Of a DNA stretch of 64,000 nucleotides, positions 24,124-31,435 are shown piece after piece. The notes below the pieces were generated by a model that did not search any database, was not told where the DNA came from, and saw nothing but the letters and a program-made list of their open reading frames with translations. The translations under genes were made by a program, and so were the position numbers. Within the stretch, counting starts at the first letter, position 1. Every line of letters starts with the position of its first letter. The DNA comes from an uncultured Oscillospiraceae bacterium (GTDB lineage: Bacteria; Bacillota; Clostridia; Oscillospirales; Oscillospiraceae): assembly GCA_947625815.1 (NCBI GenBank), contig CANQPU010000001.1:1-64000 (forward strand). Reading direction: 5' to 3'.

Positions 24124-24342
24124 ATGAAAAAGATATTCCGCTTAAAGGATCTGGACTGCGCCAACTGCGCCGCCAAAATGGAGAGGGGCATCAAAAAGCT
24201 GGACGGCGTCAACGACGCCAGCGTGAATTTTCTCACCCAGAAGATGACCGTGGACGCGGAGGACTCCCGGTTTGAGGAGATCATGGACGAGGTCGTGAAG
24301 CTCTGCCGCAGGGTGGAGCCGGACTGCGTGATCGTGAGGTGA
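24124..24342 (+). CDS. Stand-alone heavy-metal-associated (HMA) domain protein
   Basis: A 72-residue single HMA domain, likely a cytoplasmic metal chaperone or a detached regulatory domain of the pump. The metal-binding loop is LKDLDCANCAAKMERGIKKLDGV, with CxxC at positions 13 and 16. GGAGG lies 8 nt before the ATG. It sits between the regulator and the P-ATPase, 4 bp upstream of the latter, which has no N-terminal HMA domain of its own. Confidence 0.92.
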   Translation: MKKIFRLKDLDCANCAAKMERGIKKLDGVNDASVNFLTQKMTVDAEDSRFEEIMDEVVKLCRRVEPDCVIVR

Positions 24343-24346
24343 TCCC

Positions 24347-26227
24347 ATGACCAGACGTCATAAGATGACGCTTGCCCGCATCCTGGCCGCCTTCGTCCTC
24401 TTCGCCGCCGCGGAGCTGGCTCCGCTGGAGGGCGTCTGGAAGCTGTGCGCCTTCCTGGTGCCCTACTTCACGGCGGGCTGGGACGTGCTGTGGCGCTCGG
24501 CGCAGAACATTGCTCACGGGCAGGTCTTTGACGAAAACTTCCTGATGAGCGTGGCCACCGTGGGGGCCATGGCCACCGGCCAGTACGCCGAGGGAGTGGC
24601 CGTCATGCTCTTTTATCAGGTGGGGGAGCTCTTCCAGTCCGTGGCCGTGGGAAAGAGCCGACGGTCCATCGCCGCCCTCATGGACATCCGGCCGGAGTAC
24701 GCCAACGTGATCCGGGACGGGGAGACCCTTCAGGTGGACCCGGAGGAGGTGGCGGTGGGGGAGACCATCCTCATCCGGCCCGGGGAGCGCGTCCCGCTGG
24801 ACGCCGTGGTCATCGAGGGCTCCGGCAGCGTCAATACCGCCGCCATGACCGGCGAGTCCGTCCCCCGGGACGTGACCGTGGGCGACGGGCTGACCAGCGG
24901 CGCCATCAACTTGAGCTCCGTCCTGAAGGCCCGGACAAGCAGCGCCTACGCCGACTCCACCGTGGCCCGGGTCCTGGACCTGGTGGAGAACTCCTCGGAG
25001 CGCAAGGCGCGCACGGAGAACTTCATCACCAGGTTCGCGCGGTACTACACCCCCGCCGTGGTCTTCGCGGCGCTGGGCCTGGCGCTGATCCCGCCGCTGG
25101 CCATGGGACAGCCCTGGACGGAGTGGATCCACCGCGCCCTGGTCTTTCTGGTGGTCTCCTGCCCCTGCGCGCTGGTGATCAGCGTGCCGCTCAGCTTCTT
25201 CGGCGGCATCGGCGGCGCCTCCCGGCGCGGCATACTGGTGAAGGGCTCCAATTATCTGGAGGCCCTCTCAAAGGCGGAGACCGTCGTCTTTGACAAGACC
25301 GGCACCCTCACCGAGGGCTCCTTCCGCGTCACCTCCGTGCGCGCCGGCGGGATGCCCGAGAGGGAGCTGCTGGCCCTCGCGGCCCGGGCGGAGGCGTACT
25401 CCACCCACCCCGTCGCCCGCGCCGTCGTCTCCGCCGCCCGGGACCTGGGGGAGGGCCCGGACCCCGCCGGCGGAGGATCCACCGAAGGGGCGGAGGGCTC
25501 CGCCGATTCCGTGGAGGAGCTGGCCGGCATGGGCGTGAGGGCCCAAATCGACGGCAGGACGGTGCTCGCGGGCAACGCCCGGCTCCTGGAGTCCCGGGGC
25601 ATCCAGGTCCCCGGGGACGGGGGGAACGGCGCGGTGGTCCACGTGGCCGTGGACGGGACCTGGGCGGGGTCCGTCCTCGTCTCCGACGCGGTGAAGCCCG
25701 ACGCCCGCGCCGCCGTGGACCGGCTCCACGCCATGGGCGTGAAGGCCGTGATGCTCACCGGGGACCGGGCGGCGGCCGCCGGGGCCGTGGCGGAGGAGCT
25801 GGGGGTGGACGGGGTGAGGAGCGACCTCCTGCCCGGGGACAAGGTGTCCGCCCTGGAGGAGATCCTGGCCTCCGCCCGGGGCAGCGTGGCCTTCGTGGGG
25901 GACGGCATCAACGACGCCCCCGTCCTGACCCGGGCCGACGTGGGCCTGGCCATGGGCGCCCTGGGCTCCGACGCCGCCATTGAGGCCGCCGACATGGTCC
26001 TCATGGACGACAGGCCCAGCCGGGTCGCCGAGGCCATCGCCATATCCCGGCGCACCATGACCATCGTCCGGGAGAACATCGTCTTTGCCCTGGCCGTGAA
26101 GCTGCTCATCCTCGTCCTCGGCGCCTGGGGCCTTGCCGGCATGTGGCTGGCCGTTTTCGCGGACGTGGGCGTGGCCATTCTGGCCATTCTGAACGCGCTG
26201 CGCGCCATGGACGTGAGTAGGGTTTAG
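24347..26227 (+). CDS. zntA: P1B-type heavy-metal-translocating ATPase (Zn/Cd/Pb class)
   Basis: A 626-residue membrane pump expected to export Zn2+, Cd2+ or Pb2+. It has about eight membrane segments and the CPC ion site in SCPCALVISVPLSFFGG (C272, C274). The actuator has MTGESVPR; the phosphorylated Asp is D316 in DKTGTLTEG. The nucleotide domain has the STHPVARAVV HP motif, followed by MLTGDRAAAAG and VGDGINDAPVLTRADVGLAMG. The N-terminal HMA domain is absent and encoded separately just upstream. The last membrane segment ends with a Zn-class Asp (VFADVGVAIL). Confidence 0.94.
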   Translation: MTRRHKMTLARILAAFVLFAAAELAPLEGVWKLCAFLVPYFTAGWDVLWRSAQNIAHGQVFDENFLMSVATVGAMATGQYAEGVAVMLFYQVGELFQSVAVGKSRRSIAALMDIRPEYANVIRDGETLQVDPEEVAVGETILIRPGERVPLDAVVIEGSGSVNTAAMTGESVPRDVTVGDGLTSGAINLSSVLKARTSSAYADSTVARVLDLVENSSERKARTENFITRFARYYTPAVVFAALGLALIPPLAMGQPWTEWIHRALVFLVVSCPCALVISVPLSFFGGIGGASRRGILVKGSNYLEALSKAETVVFDKTGTLTEGSFRVTSVRAGGMPERELLALAARAEAYSTHPVARAVVSAARDLGEGPDPAGGGSTEGAEGSADSVEELAGMGVRAQIDGRTVLAGNARLLESRGIQVPGDGGNGAVVHVAVDGTWAGSVLVSDAVKPDARAAVDRLHAMGVKAVMLTGDRAAAAGAVAEELGVDGVRSDLLPGDKVSALEEILASARGSVAFVGDGINDAPVLTRADVGLAMGALGSDAAIEAADMVLMDDRPSRVAEAIAISRRTMTIVRENIVFALAVKLLILVLGAWGLAGMWLAVFADVGVAILAILNALRAMDVSRV

Positions 26228-26269
26228 AAAGCCCCCGGAGACATCGGGGACCTCGCGAAAAAAGAAAGA

Positions 26270-26369
26270 GGGCGGGTTTGGAACCCGCCCCTGCAAGAGA
26301 TTTGAAAAATTTCCCAAAGTGAAACATTTTTCCGTATTTGTTCGCAGGGGCGGGTCCAAGACCCGCCCC
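26270..26369. repeat. Paired-hairpin (REPIN/MITE-like) intergenic repeat
   Basis: A hairpin at 26270-26290 (GGGCGGGTTTGG/AACCCGCCC type) and another at 26347-26369 are near-identical inverted copies: about 24-26 nt including the CTGC/GCAG borders. They flank about 50 bp of AT-rich sequence. The pair lies between the convergent zntA and ireB genes and could also stop transcription. Confidence 0.65.
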
Positions 26370-26437
26370 TTTTCGCGTATAGTCACATCTTTCTTAACGA
26401 AATGACATCGTCCGGCCCCGCCGGCGCTTTTGGGGCG

Positions 26438-26692
26438 TCAGCTGTCCTTTTCCAGGTAGCTTACCACCAGCTCCTGCAGGAGCTCATCCCGGTCGATCCG
26501 CGTGATCAGGGCGCGGGCGTTGTTGTAGTTGGTGATGTAGGTGGGATCCTCGGACAGAATGTAGCCCACGATCTGGTTGATGGGGTTGTAGCCCTTGAGC
26601 TTCAGGGAGTCATACACGGAGGACAGTATCTCCCGCGTGCCGATTTTTTTGTCTACGACGTCGAATTTCCTGGTGAAATCAAGATCATCCAT
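26438..26692 (-). CDS. ireB: IreB family regulatory phosphoprotein
   Basis: An 84-residue protein of the DUF965/IreB family. The core [28 protein letters not shown] is the family signature, and the N-terminus has Thr residues (FTRKF, GTREI) where enterococcal IreB is phosphorylated by the PASTA kinase IreK. AGGAGG lies 9 nt before the chosen ATG; the longer open frame has no such site. In many Firmicutes it sits between alaS and ruvX; here it stands alone. Confidence 0.93.
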   Translation of the reverse strand: MDDLDFTRKFDVVDKKIGTREILSSVYDSLKLKGYNPINQIVGYILSEDPTYITNYNNARALITRIDRDELLQELVVSYLEKDS

Positions 26693-26838
26693 GTCCGTAT
26701 CCCTCCTGTCTGCGGATGACGGGCCGGGGCCCGTCAGGTATAGCATTTGCCGTTTGCCCCGAAGATATCAAACTATCTCAATTATATCAAAAAATCCCAC
26801 GGTGTAAAGCGCAAAACCGCAATTTTCATCAAAAATTT

Positions 26839-27546
26839 TCAAATCGGCCGGCCGTCCCGCAGGCGGAACACCAGATAGGTCCCGCCGCCGATCTCCTGAG
26901 CGGCTCCGAAGCGGAAGGCCGGGAGCAGGGGGAAGGGTTTGGAGGGAGAGAAGGGGAAGGCCGCCAGCGTATCCGGCCCGTCGGCCCGCGCCAGCACGCC
27001 CTGGGCATTTTCGGCGGCGGCGGCCAGCTCCGGGTCGGCGAAAAGCCGCGCCGGCGCGGGCTCCGGGGCCCATGTCTCCGACAGGGCCTCCGTTATGGCC
27101 TCCGGCGGGGCCTCCCTTGCCGGCGCGGCGGGGCATTCGGGCTCCGGTTCCCGCCCGGGCGACGGCTCCGGCTCCCGTTCCGGTTCCGGCGAAGGGGAGG
27201 GCTGTTCCGGCTCCGGCGGAGGGGAGGGCTGTTCCGGCTCCGGGGCGGGGTCCGGCAGGGAGAGGGAGGACAGGTCCGCGTCGGCCGGGACGAGCAGGGG
27301 CAGGACGCGCCCGCCCAGGTCGGCGCCCCCCAGGGCCAGGGGGGAGAGGAGCTTTCTGAGGGACATCCCGCCGGCCTCCGGCGCCGGGATGCCCAGGGAG
27401 AGGGGGCCGCTCTCCGTCAGGAGGACGAGGCGGGAGAGGGGAAAGGGGCGGTCGCTTATGTAGGCAAAGCCGGTCCTTACGCCGGAAGCGTAGATGTCCA
27501 GCCTTCCGGCGGGCTCGCCGTCGGGTGTGAGAACGTCGTATTGCAC
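26839..27546 (-). CDS. Unknown protein with Pro/Glu-rich linker
   Basis: A 235-residue protein of unknown function. The N-terminal ~90 residues look like a compact beta domain (MQYDVLTPDGEPAGRLDIYASGVRTGFAY). A Pro-Glu-Ser linker follows at about 98-150, with PEPEQPSP-type repeats, and the last ~80 residues form a second globular part ending GGGTYLVFRLRDGRPI. No signal peptide or membrane segment is seen. Translation probably starts at GTG, 9 nt after GGAGG. Open frames on the other strand and in another frame overlap it, but this one has the ribosome site and normal protein composition. Confidence 0.6.
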   Translation of the reverse strand: MQYDVLTPDGEPAGRLDIYASGVRTGFAYISDRPFPLSRLVLLTESGPLSLGIPAPEAGGMSLRKLLSPLALGGADLGGRVLPLLVPADADLSSLSLPDPAPEPEQPSPPPEPEQPSPSPEPEREPEPSPGREPEPECPAAPAREAPPEAITEALSETWAPEPAPARLFADPELAAAAENAQGVLARADGPDTLAAFPFSPSKPFPLLPAFRFGAAQEIGGGTYLVFRLRDGRPI

Positions 27547-27577
27547 TGTTCATGACCTCCGGGAATACTTTTGGGCG

Positions 27578-27614
27578 CAAAAACGCCCGGATATATAAGC
27601 ATATGTCCGGGCGT
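27578..27614 (-). terminator. Terminator of the coiled-coil surface protein gene
   Basis: A stem of about 14 bp with one G.T pair (ACGCCCGGATAT/ATATGTCCGGGCGT) is followed by five T residues on the minus strand. Confidence 0.8.
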
Positions 27615-27656
27615 GGGAGGTTATTCAGGATAAGGTGACGCGGTCGGAGGCAGGGA

Positions 27657-28190
27657 TCAGTTGACGGTATATTCCCCGCGGATGAGGATCTTGGTGTTGT
27701 CCCGGTCGGCCTTGACGCCGTTGCCGTTGATGGTCACCATGTACATGTGGTTGGTGGTCAGCACCGCGCCGGACTCGGCCACGGAGACGGCGTCCGTCTC
27801 GTCCACGAGCCGCGGGTTGTCCGGGCCGAAGGAGAGGACGGTGCCGATGCGGGGCATGATCTCGGTGCCCACGCCGCAGGTGACGGTCTGGCCCTTGCTC
27901 AGCGTCAGGACGATGAAGCCGGAGGGGGCGGAGGAGGGCGTCTCCCCACCGCCGCCGCCCTGGGCGGTGATCTGGTCGAGCTGCGCCTGGAGCGCGGAGA
28001 TCCTGGCCTCCAGAGCCGCGTTGAGCTGCTGGAGGATCCCGGGGGTGACGGTCTCGTTGAGGTAGCTCAGAGTGACCAGAGGATCATCGGGCGAGCCGTA
28101 ATTTGTCACGGCCATGGTGGTGAGCCCGGAGACAAGGGCGACAGCCAGCAGGACGCCCACGGCGATGACGATCTTTTTTCCCTTTTTCAT
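27657..28190 (-). CDS. Exported coiled-coil protein with 'DPLVT' motif
   Basis: A 177-residue exported or N-terminally anchored protein: a hydrophobic helix at residues ~6-26, then DDPLVTLSYLNETVTPGI. A coiled coil at about 45-75 (LNAALEARISALQAQLDQI), a Gly-rich linker, and a C-terminal beta domain from about 90 follow. The order of parts and several positions match the SLH protein at 9277, so both belong to one surface-protein family, but this one lacks SLH repeats. Function is unknown. The ATG follows AAGGAG by about 11 nt. Confidence 0.78.
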   Translation of the reverse strand: MKKGKKIVIAVGVLLAVALVSGLTTMAVTNYGSPDDPLVTLSYLNETVTPGILQQLNAALEARISALQAQLDQITAQGGGGGETPSSAPSGFIVLTLSKGQTVTCGVGTEIMPRIGTVLSFGPDNPRLVDETDAVSVAESGAVLTTNHMYMVTINGNGVKADRDNTKILIRGEYTVN

Positions 28191-28214
28191 CTTATGTATC
28201 TCTCCTTTTTCCCG

Positions 28215-28239
28215 GTCCGGGGAGGAGTCCTCCCCGGAC
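28215..28239. repeat. Perfect 12-bp inverted repeat after mazF
   Basis: GTCCGGGGAGGA and its complement are separated by one base, 12 bp past the toxin gene. There is no T-run, so it may protect the mRNA end. Confidence 0.5.
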
Positions 28240-28251
28240 ATGTCCTTCTGT

Positions 28252-28605
28252 TTACCCGTGGAGCCCGAAGCTGACGGCGATGGCGTCGTCCACCTTGTTC
28301 ATCAGCTCCTCATCGACCCGCCCCATCCGCTCGCGCAGACGGCGCTTGTCAATGGTCCGTATCTGTTCCAGAAGCACCACGGAATCCTTGGTCAGTCCGA
28401 AGGAGCGGGCCTCCAGCTCGATGTGGGTGGGCAGCCGGGCTTTGCCTATCTGTGAGGTTATCGCCGCGGCGATGACCGTCGGACTGTGCTTGTTGCCGGT
28501 GTCGTTCTGGACAATAAGTACAGGCCGCATTCCGCCTTGCTCGGAGCCCACGACGGGGCTCAGATCGGCGTAGTAGATGTCTCCTCTTTTAACTCCGCTA
28601 AGCAC
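28252..28605 (-). CDS. MazF/PemK-family endoribonuclease (EndoA-like)
   Basis: A 117-residue toxin-type mRNA interferase. [31 protein letters not shown], the VIAAAITSQ stretch with the conserved Thr, and LPTHIEL match B. subtilis EndoA (NdoA). I place the start at the GTG 8 nt after GGAGAG; another GTG lies three codons upstream. In Bacilli an antitoxin gene sits between alr and endoA. Here only 168 bp separate them, with no antitoxin frame. A TATAAT at 28626-28631 suggests its own promoter. Confidence 0.92.
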   Translation of the reverse strand: MLSGVKRGDIYYADLSPVVGSEQGGMRPVLIVQNDTGNKHSPTVIAAAITSQIGKARLPTHIELEARSFGLTKDSVVLLEQIRTIDKRRLRERMGRVDEELMNKVDDAIAVSFGLHG

Positions 28606-28773
28606 TCTCTTCACTCTCCGACGAAATTATAGTCGTTCGGCACATCGCTATGTACCGGACTACCATAATTCTTTCACAAAGCAGAGTAATTTATACAGCG
28701 TAGCAAAATTACCCGGGCGGTTTTTGCCGCCCAATCCATTGTATGTCGGGAAGGGGAGGATGGTGCCGCGCGT

Positions 28774-29895
28774 TCAGTCCACGTAGACCCGGGGGACCCG
28801 CTTCGAGACGGAGCAGAGCAGCTCATAGCAGATCGTCCCGGCGGCGGCGGCCAGCGTCTCCGCCGACTGCTTCTCCCCGAAGATCTCGATGAGGCTCTCC
28901 AGGTTCACGTCCGGAAGGTCCGTCAGGTCGATCATGCACATGTCCATGCAGATCCGGCCGCGCTGGGGCGCCGGCCCGCTTTCGGAGATAAAGGAGCACC
29001 TGTCCGACAGCGCCCGCAGGAGCCCGTCGGCGTAGCCGATGGGGATGACGCCCATCCTGGTCCGCCGGGAGGTGACGAAGGCGCCGCCGTAGCTGACGGG
29101 CAGGCCCTCGTCGATGTGCTTGATGGTGCTGACGTGGGTCATGAGCCGCATACAGGGCTTCAGCCCCAGCCGGCCGCCGTCCCCGAAGCCGTAAAGGAGG
29201 ATGCCCGGCCGGACCATGTCGAGACAGGTCTCTTTATAGTTTACCACAGCTCCGGAATTTGCGCAATGCCGGATTTTAAAGGTAATGCCGGAGCTTTTTA
29301 CCTCATCGATGACCCGGGTAAAGAGGGCGAACTGCCCGCGGGTGAAGGCCTCCGCCTCCGCGCCCGGCTCGTCCGCCATGGCAAAATGGGTATAGATGCC
29401 CTCCGGATCAAGGTTTTTTTGCGTACAGGCGGAGACGATGTTGGCGATGCCCTGCTCAAAGTGGCCGCCCGCGCACAGAAAACCCAGCCTCGACATGCCG
29501 GTGTCCACCTTGATGTGGATACGCAGGGTCTTCCCCAGCCTCACGGCCTCCTCCGAGTACTCTATGGCCTTGGCCTCGCAGGTGACCGTCTGCGTCAGGT
29601 CCAGCCCGATGAGCTCGGACACATATTCCCGGGGCGTGTGGCCGAGGATGAGGATGGGCAGGGTGATGCCGGACATGCGCAGCTCCACGGCCTCGTCGAG
29701 GCAGGACACGGCCAGATAATCAGCGCCGGCCCTCTCCAGCCGCCGGGACACCTCCACCGCCCCGTGGCCGTAGGCGTCGGCCTTGACCACGCCCAGGAAC
29801 CGGCATCCGGCGGGGATGGAACCGCGGATGGCCCGGTAGTTGTGCTCGATATTGTCAAGGCTGATCTCAGCCCAGGTCCTCTTTCGCAGATCCAT
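28774..29895 (-). CDS. alr: Alanine racemase
   Basis: A 373-residue PLP enzyme making D-alanine for peptidoglycan. The PLP lysine is in VVKADAYGHGA near residue 37. The second catalytic base, Tyr, is in VSYGGAFVTSRRTRMGVIPIGYADGL, and RICMDMCMIDLTD completes the C-terminal signature. Length matches the family. The ATG at 29895 is 2 bp after the upstream lipoprotein stop; a TTG two codons earlier is possible, and the ribosome site is weak, fitting coupling. The next gene downstream is the mazF-like toxin. Confidence 0.95.
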   Translation of the reverse strand: MDLRKRTWAEISLDNIEHNYRAIRGSIPAGCRFLGVVKADAYGHGAVEVSRRLERAGADYLAVSCLDEAVELRMSGITLPILILGHTPREYVSELIGLDLTQTVTCEAKAIEYSEEAVRLGKTLRIHIKVDTGMSRLGFLCAGGHFEQGIANIVSACTQKNLDPEGIYTHFAMADEPGAEAEAFTRGQFALFTRVIDEVKSSGITFKIRHCANSGAVVNYKETCLDMVRPGILLYGFGDGGRLGLKPCMRLMTHVSTIKHIDEGLPVSYGGAFVTSRRTRMGVIPIGYADGLLRALSDRCSFISESGPAPQRGRICMDMCMIDLTDLPDVNLESLIEIFGEKQSAETLAAAAGTICYELLCSVSKRVPRVYVD

Positions 29896-29897
29896 AG

Positions 29898-30509
29898 TCA
29901 ACCAACTTCCATATCGTAAAATTCGGCGGTGATGACGGTGCTGCCCTCAAAGGCAAACTCGGCGCGGAGGGGAAGGGACGTCTCCCGGTCGAACCAGGTC
30001 CGCAGGTCCACGTCGTCGTCCACCCGGAAGAGGGCGGCGACGCAGTCGGCGCCGTCCAGCGTCTCCCCGACCGTCTCCGTGACCAGCCCGTTCACCCAGG
30101 CGTCCAGCATCACGGGCACGGCGTCCACCGGGGAGAGTCCGCCGGGCAGGATCTCGCCGGTGTAGATCTCCGCGTCCCCCACGGCCAGCGCCGTGGCGCC
30201 GCCGGAGTAGCGGACGACCGCGCCGGCGATGATCTCCGGGGCCGTAATGGTCAGGGTCCCGCCGTCCCCGGAGGAGGCGTAGCGCACGGAGAAATCAAAG
30301 ACCCGGTCGCCGTAGTCGGCGCGGATGGCGGCGTCAAAGGCGATGGAGCCGGACAGCCCGGCCCGGATGTCCTCCAAGGCCTCATCGGTCCCGGGGCGCC
30401 CGCAGGCGGGGAGGGAGAGGAGCAGGAGGAGCAGGGGCAGAAGGGGGAAGAGGGGGGACAGGCCCCGGGAGGAACGGGGGAGAAGGGGGGAAGGACGCAA
30501 GAGACTCAC
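29898..30509 (-). CDS. Lipoprotein of unknown function
   Basis: A 203-residue lipoprotein. A long Leu-rich signal ends in the lipobox LSLPAC (Cys near residue 31). The mature part is predicted mostly beta: FDFSVRYASSGDGGTLTITAPEIIAGAVV, a layout like LolA/LppX-type lipid-binding lipoproteins, though I cannot assign it. Translation starts at a GTG that overlaps the nnrD stop (GTGA), so the two are coupled. The open frame continues far upstream through nnrD, but only this part has a start and a signal peptide. alr follows after 2 bp. Confidence 0.78.
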   Translation of the reverse strand: MSLLRPSPLLPRSSRGLSPLFPLLPLLLLLLSLPACGRPGTDEALEDIRAGLSGSIAFDAAIRADYGDRVFDFSVRYASSGDGGTLTITAPEIIAGAVVRYSGGATALAVGDAEIYTGEILPGGLSPVDAVPVMLDAWVNGLVTETVGETLDGADCVAALFRVDDDVDLRTWFDRETSLPLRAEFAFEGSTVITAEFYDMEVG

Positions 30510-31351
30510 CTCAAAACAGATTTGAGACAGTCTATCATGTCCGACGGGGTCATGGCGTATTCCCCGAAACTTTCGGCGCATCTGTCGCCGGCCAGGCCGT
30601 GGTAATAGACGGCCTTCCACACGGCGCCGGGGATCTTCTGGCCCAAAAAGGCCGCGATCATCCCCGCCAGCACGTCGCCGGAGCCGCCCCGGGCCATGCC
30701 GGGGCCGCCGGTGGCGTTCACATAGCACACCCCGTCCGGCTGGGCGGTGACGGTGCGGTGGCCCTTCAGGACCACCGTGACGCCGTGGGCCGTGGCAAAT
30801 TCCCGGGCCGCCTCCTCCCGGGGCTTCCGGGTGAGGGCGTCGGTGAGGCGGGCAAACTCCCCCTCGTGGGGGGTGAGCGTGAGAGGACATGACAGCTTAT
30901 CCAGTACATCTATATGCCGGGAAACGGCGGTTATGCCGTCCGCGTCCAGGACCAGCGGGGCCCGACAGCTTTCCAGCACGGCGTACACAAGCTCCCGCGC
31001 CCAGACCGAGAGGCCGAGGCCGGGGCCTAGGACCACCGCGTCGGCCTTTTCCACATGGGGCGCCAGCGTCTCCAGCGCCTCCGGCAGGGAGGGGGAGAGG
31101 GGGAGGACCATGGCCTCGTCGTTCTTCACGGCCTCCACGTCCCAGATGCTCCGGGGCACCGCCAGATACACAAGCCCCGCGCCGGAGCGCACCGCCGCTC
31201 TGGCGGCGAAGGCCGGCGCGCCGGTGAAGCCCACGGACCCGGCCACGATGAGCACCCGCCCGAAGTCCCCCTTGTGCGCGTCGCGCCGCCTCTCCGGCAG
31301 GCCCGCGTCGGCGGCGCCGATCTCAAAGATATCCCTGTCCAGCTGCTTCAA
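30506..31351 (-). CDS. nnrD: ADP-dependent NAD(P)H-hydrate dehydratase
   Basis: A 281-residue ribokinase-like enzyme that repairs hydrated NAD(P)H. Signatures are GDFGRVLIVAGSVGFTGAP, DADGI, LTPHEGEFARL, VLKGHRTV and the C-terminal NATGGPGMARGGSGDVLAG with the catalytic Asp. The usual fused N-terminal epimerase (NnrE) is missing and not seen nearby. I prefer the TTG at 31351 because AGGGGG lies 7 nt before it; a GTG 24 nt upstream lacks a ribosome site. It is coupled to the downstream lipoprotein gene. Confidence 0.92.
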   Translation of the reverse strand: MKQLDRDIFEIGAADAGLPERRRDAHKGDFGRVLIVAGSVGFTGAPAFAARAAVRSGAGLVYLAVPRSIWDVEAVKNDEAMVLPLSPSLPEALETLAPHVEKADAVVLGPGLGLSVWARELVYAVLESCRAPLVLDADGITAVSRHIDVLDKLSCPLTLTPHEGEFARLTDALTRKPREEAAREFATAHGVTVVLKGHRTVTAQPDGVCYVNATGGPGMARGGSGDVLAGMIAAFLGQKIPGAVWKAVYYHGLAGDRCAESFGEYAMTPSDMIDCLKSVLR

Positions 31352-31404
31352 ACAATCGCCCCCTGAGATTTTCACCGCGCCGGCAGGACCTTCTGACTAA
31401 TTGA

Positions 31405-31423
31405 GGCGGGGCAATGCCCCGCC
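31405..31423. repeat. Short palindromic hairpin GGCGGGGCA/TGCCCCGCC
   Basis: A 9-bp inverted repeat with one central base sits between the dipeptidase and nnrD genes without a T-run. It resembles the arms of the 26270 element and may be a solo copy. Confidence 0.4.
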
Positions 31424-31435
31424 CGGGTATGCGGT

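Noticed and set aside
26939-27463. Plus-strand Ser/Gly-rich frame
   Set aside because: It is the complement of a Pro/Glu linker and has no ribosome site; the minus-strand gene is better supported.
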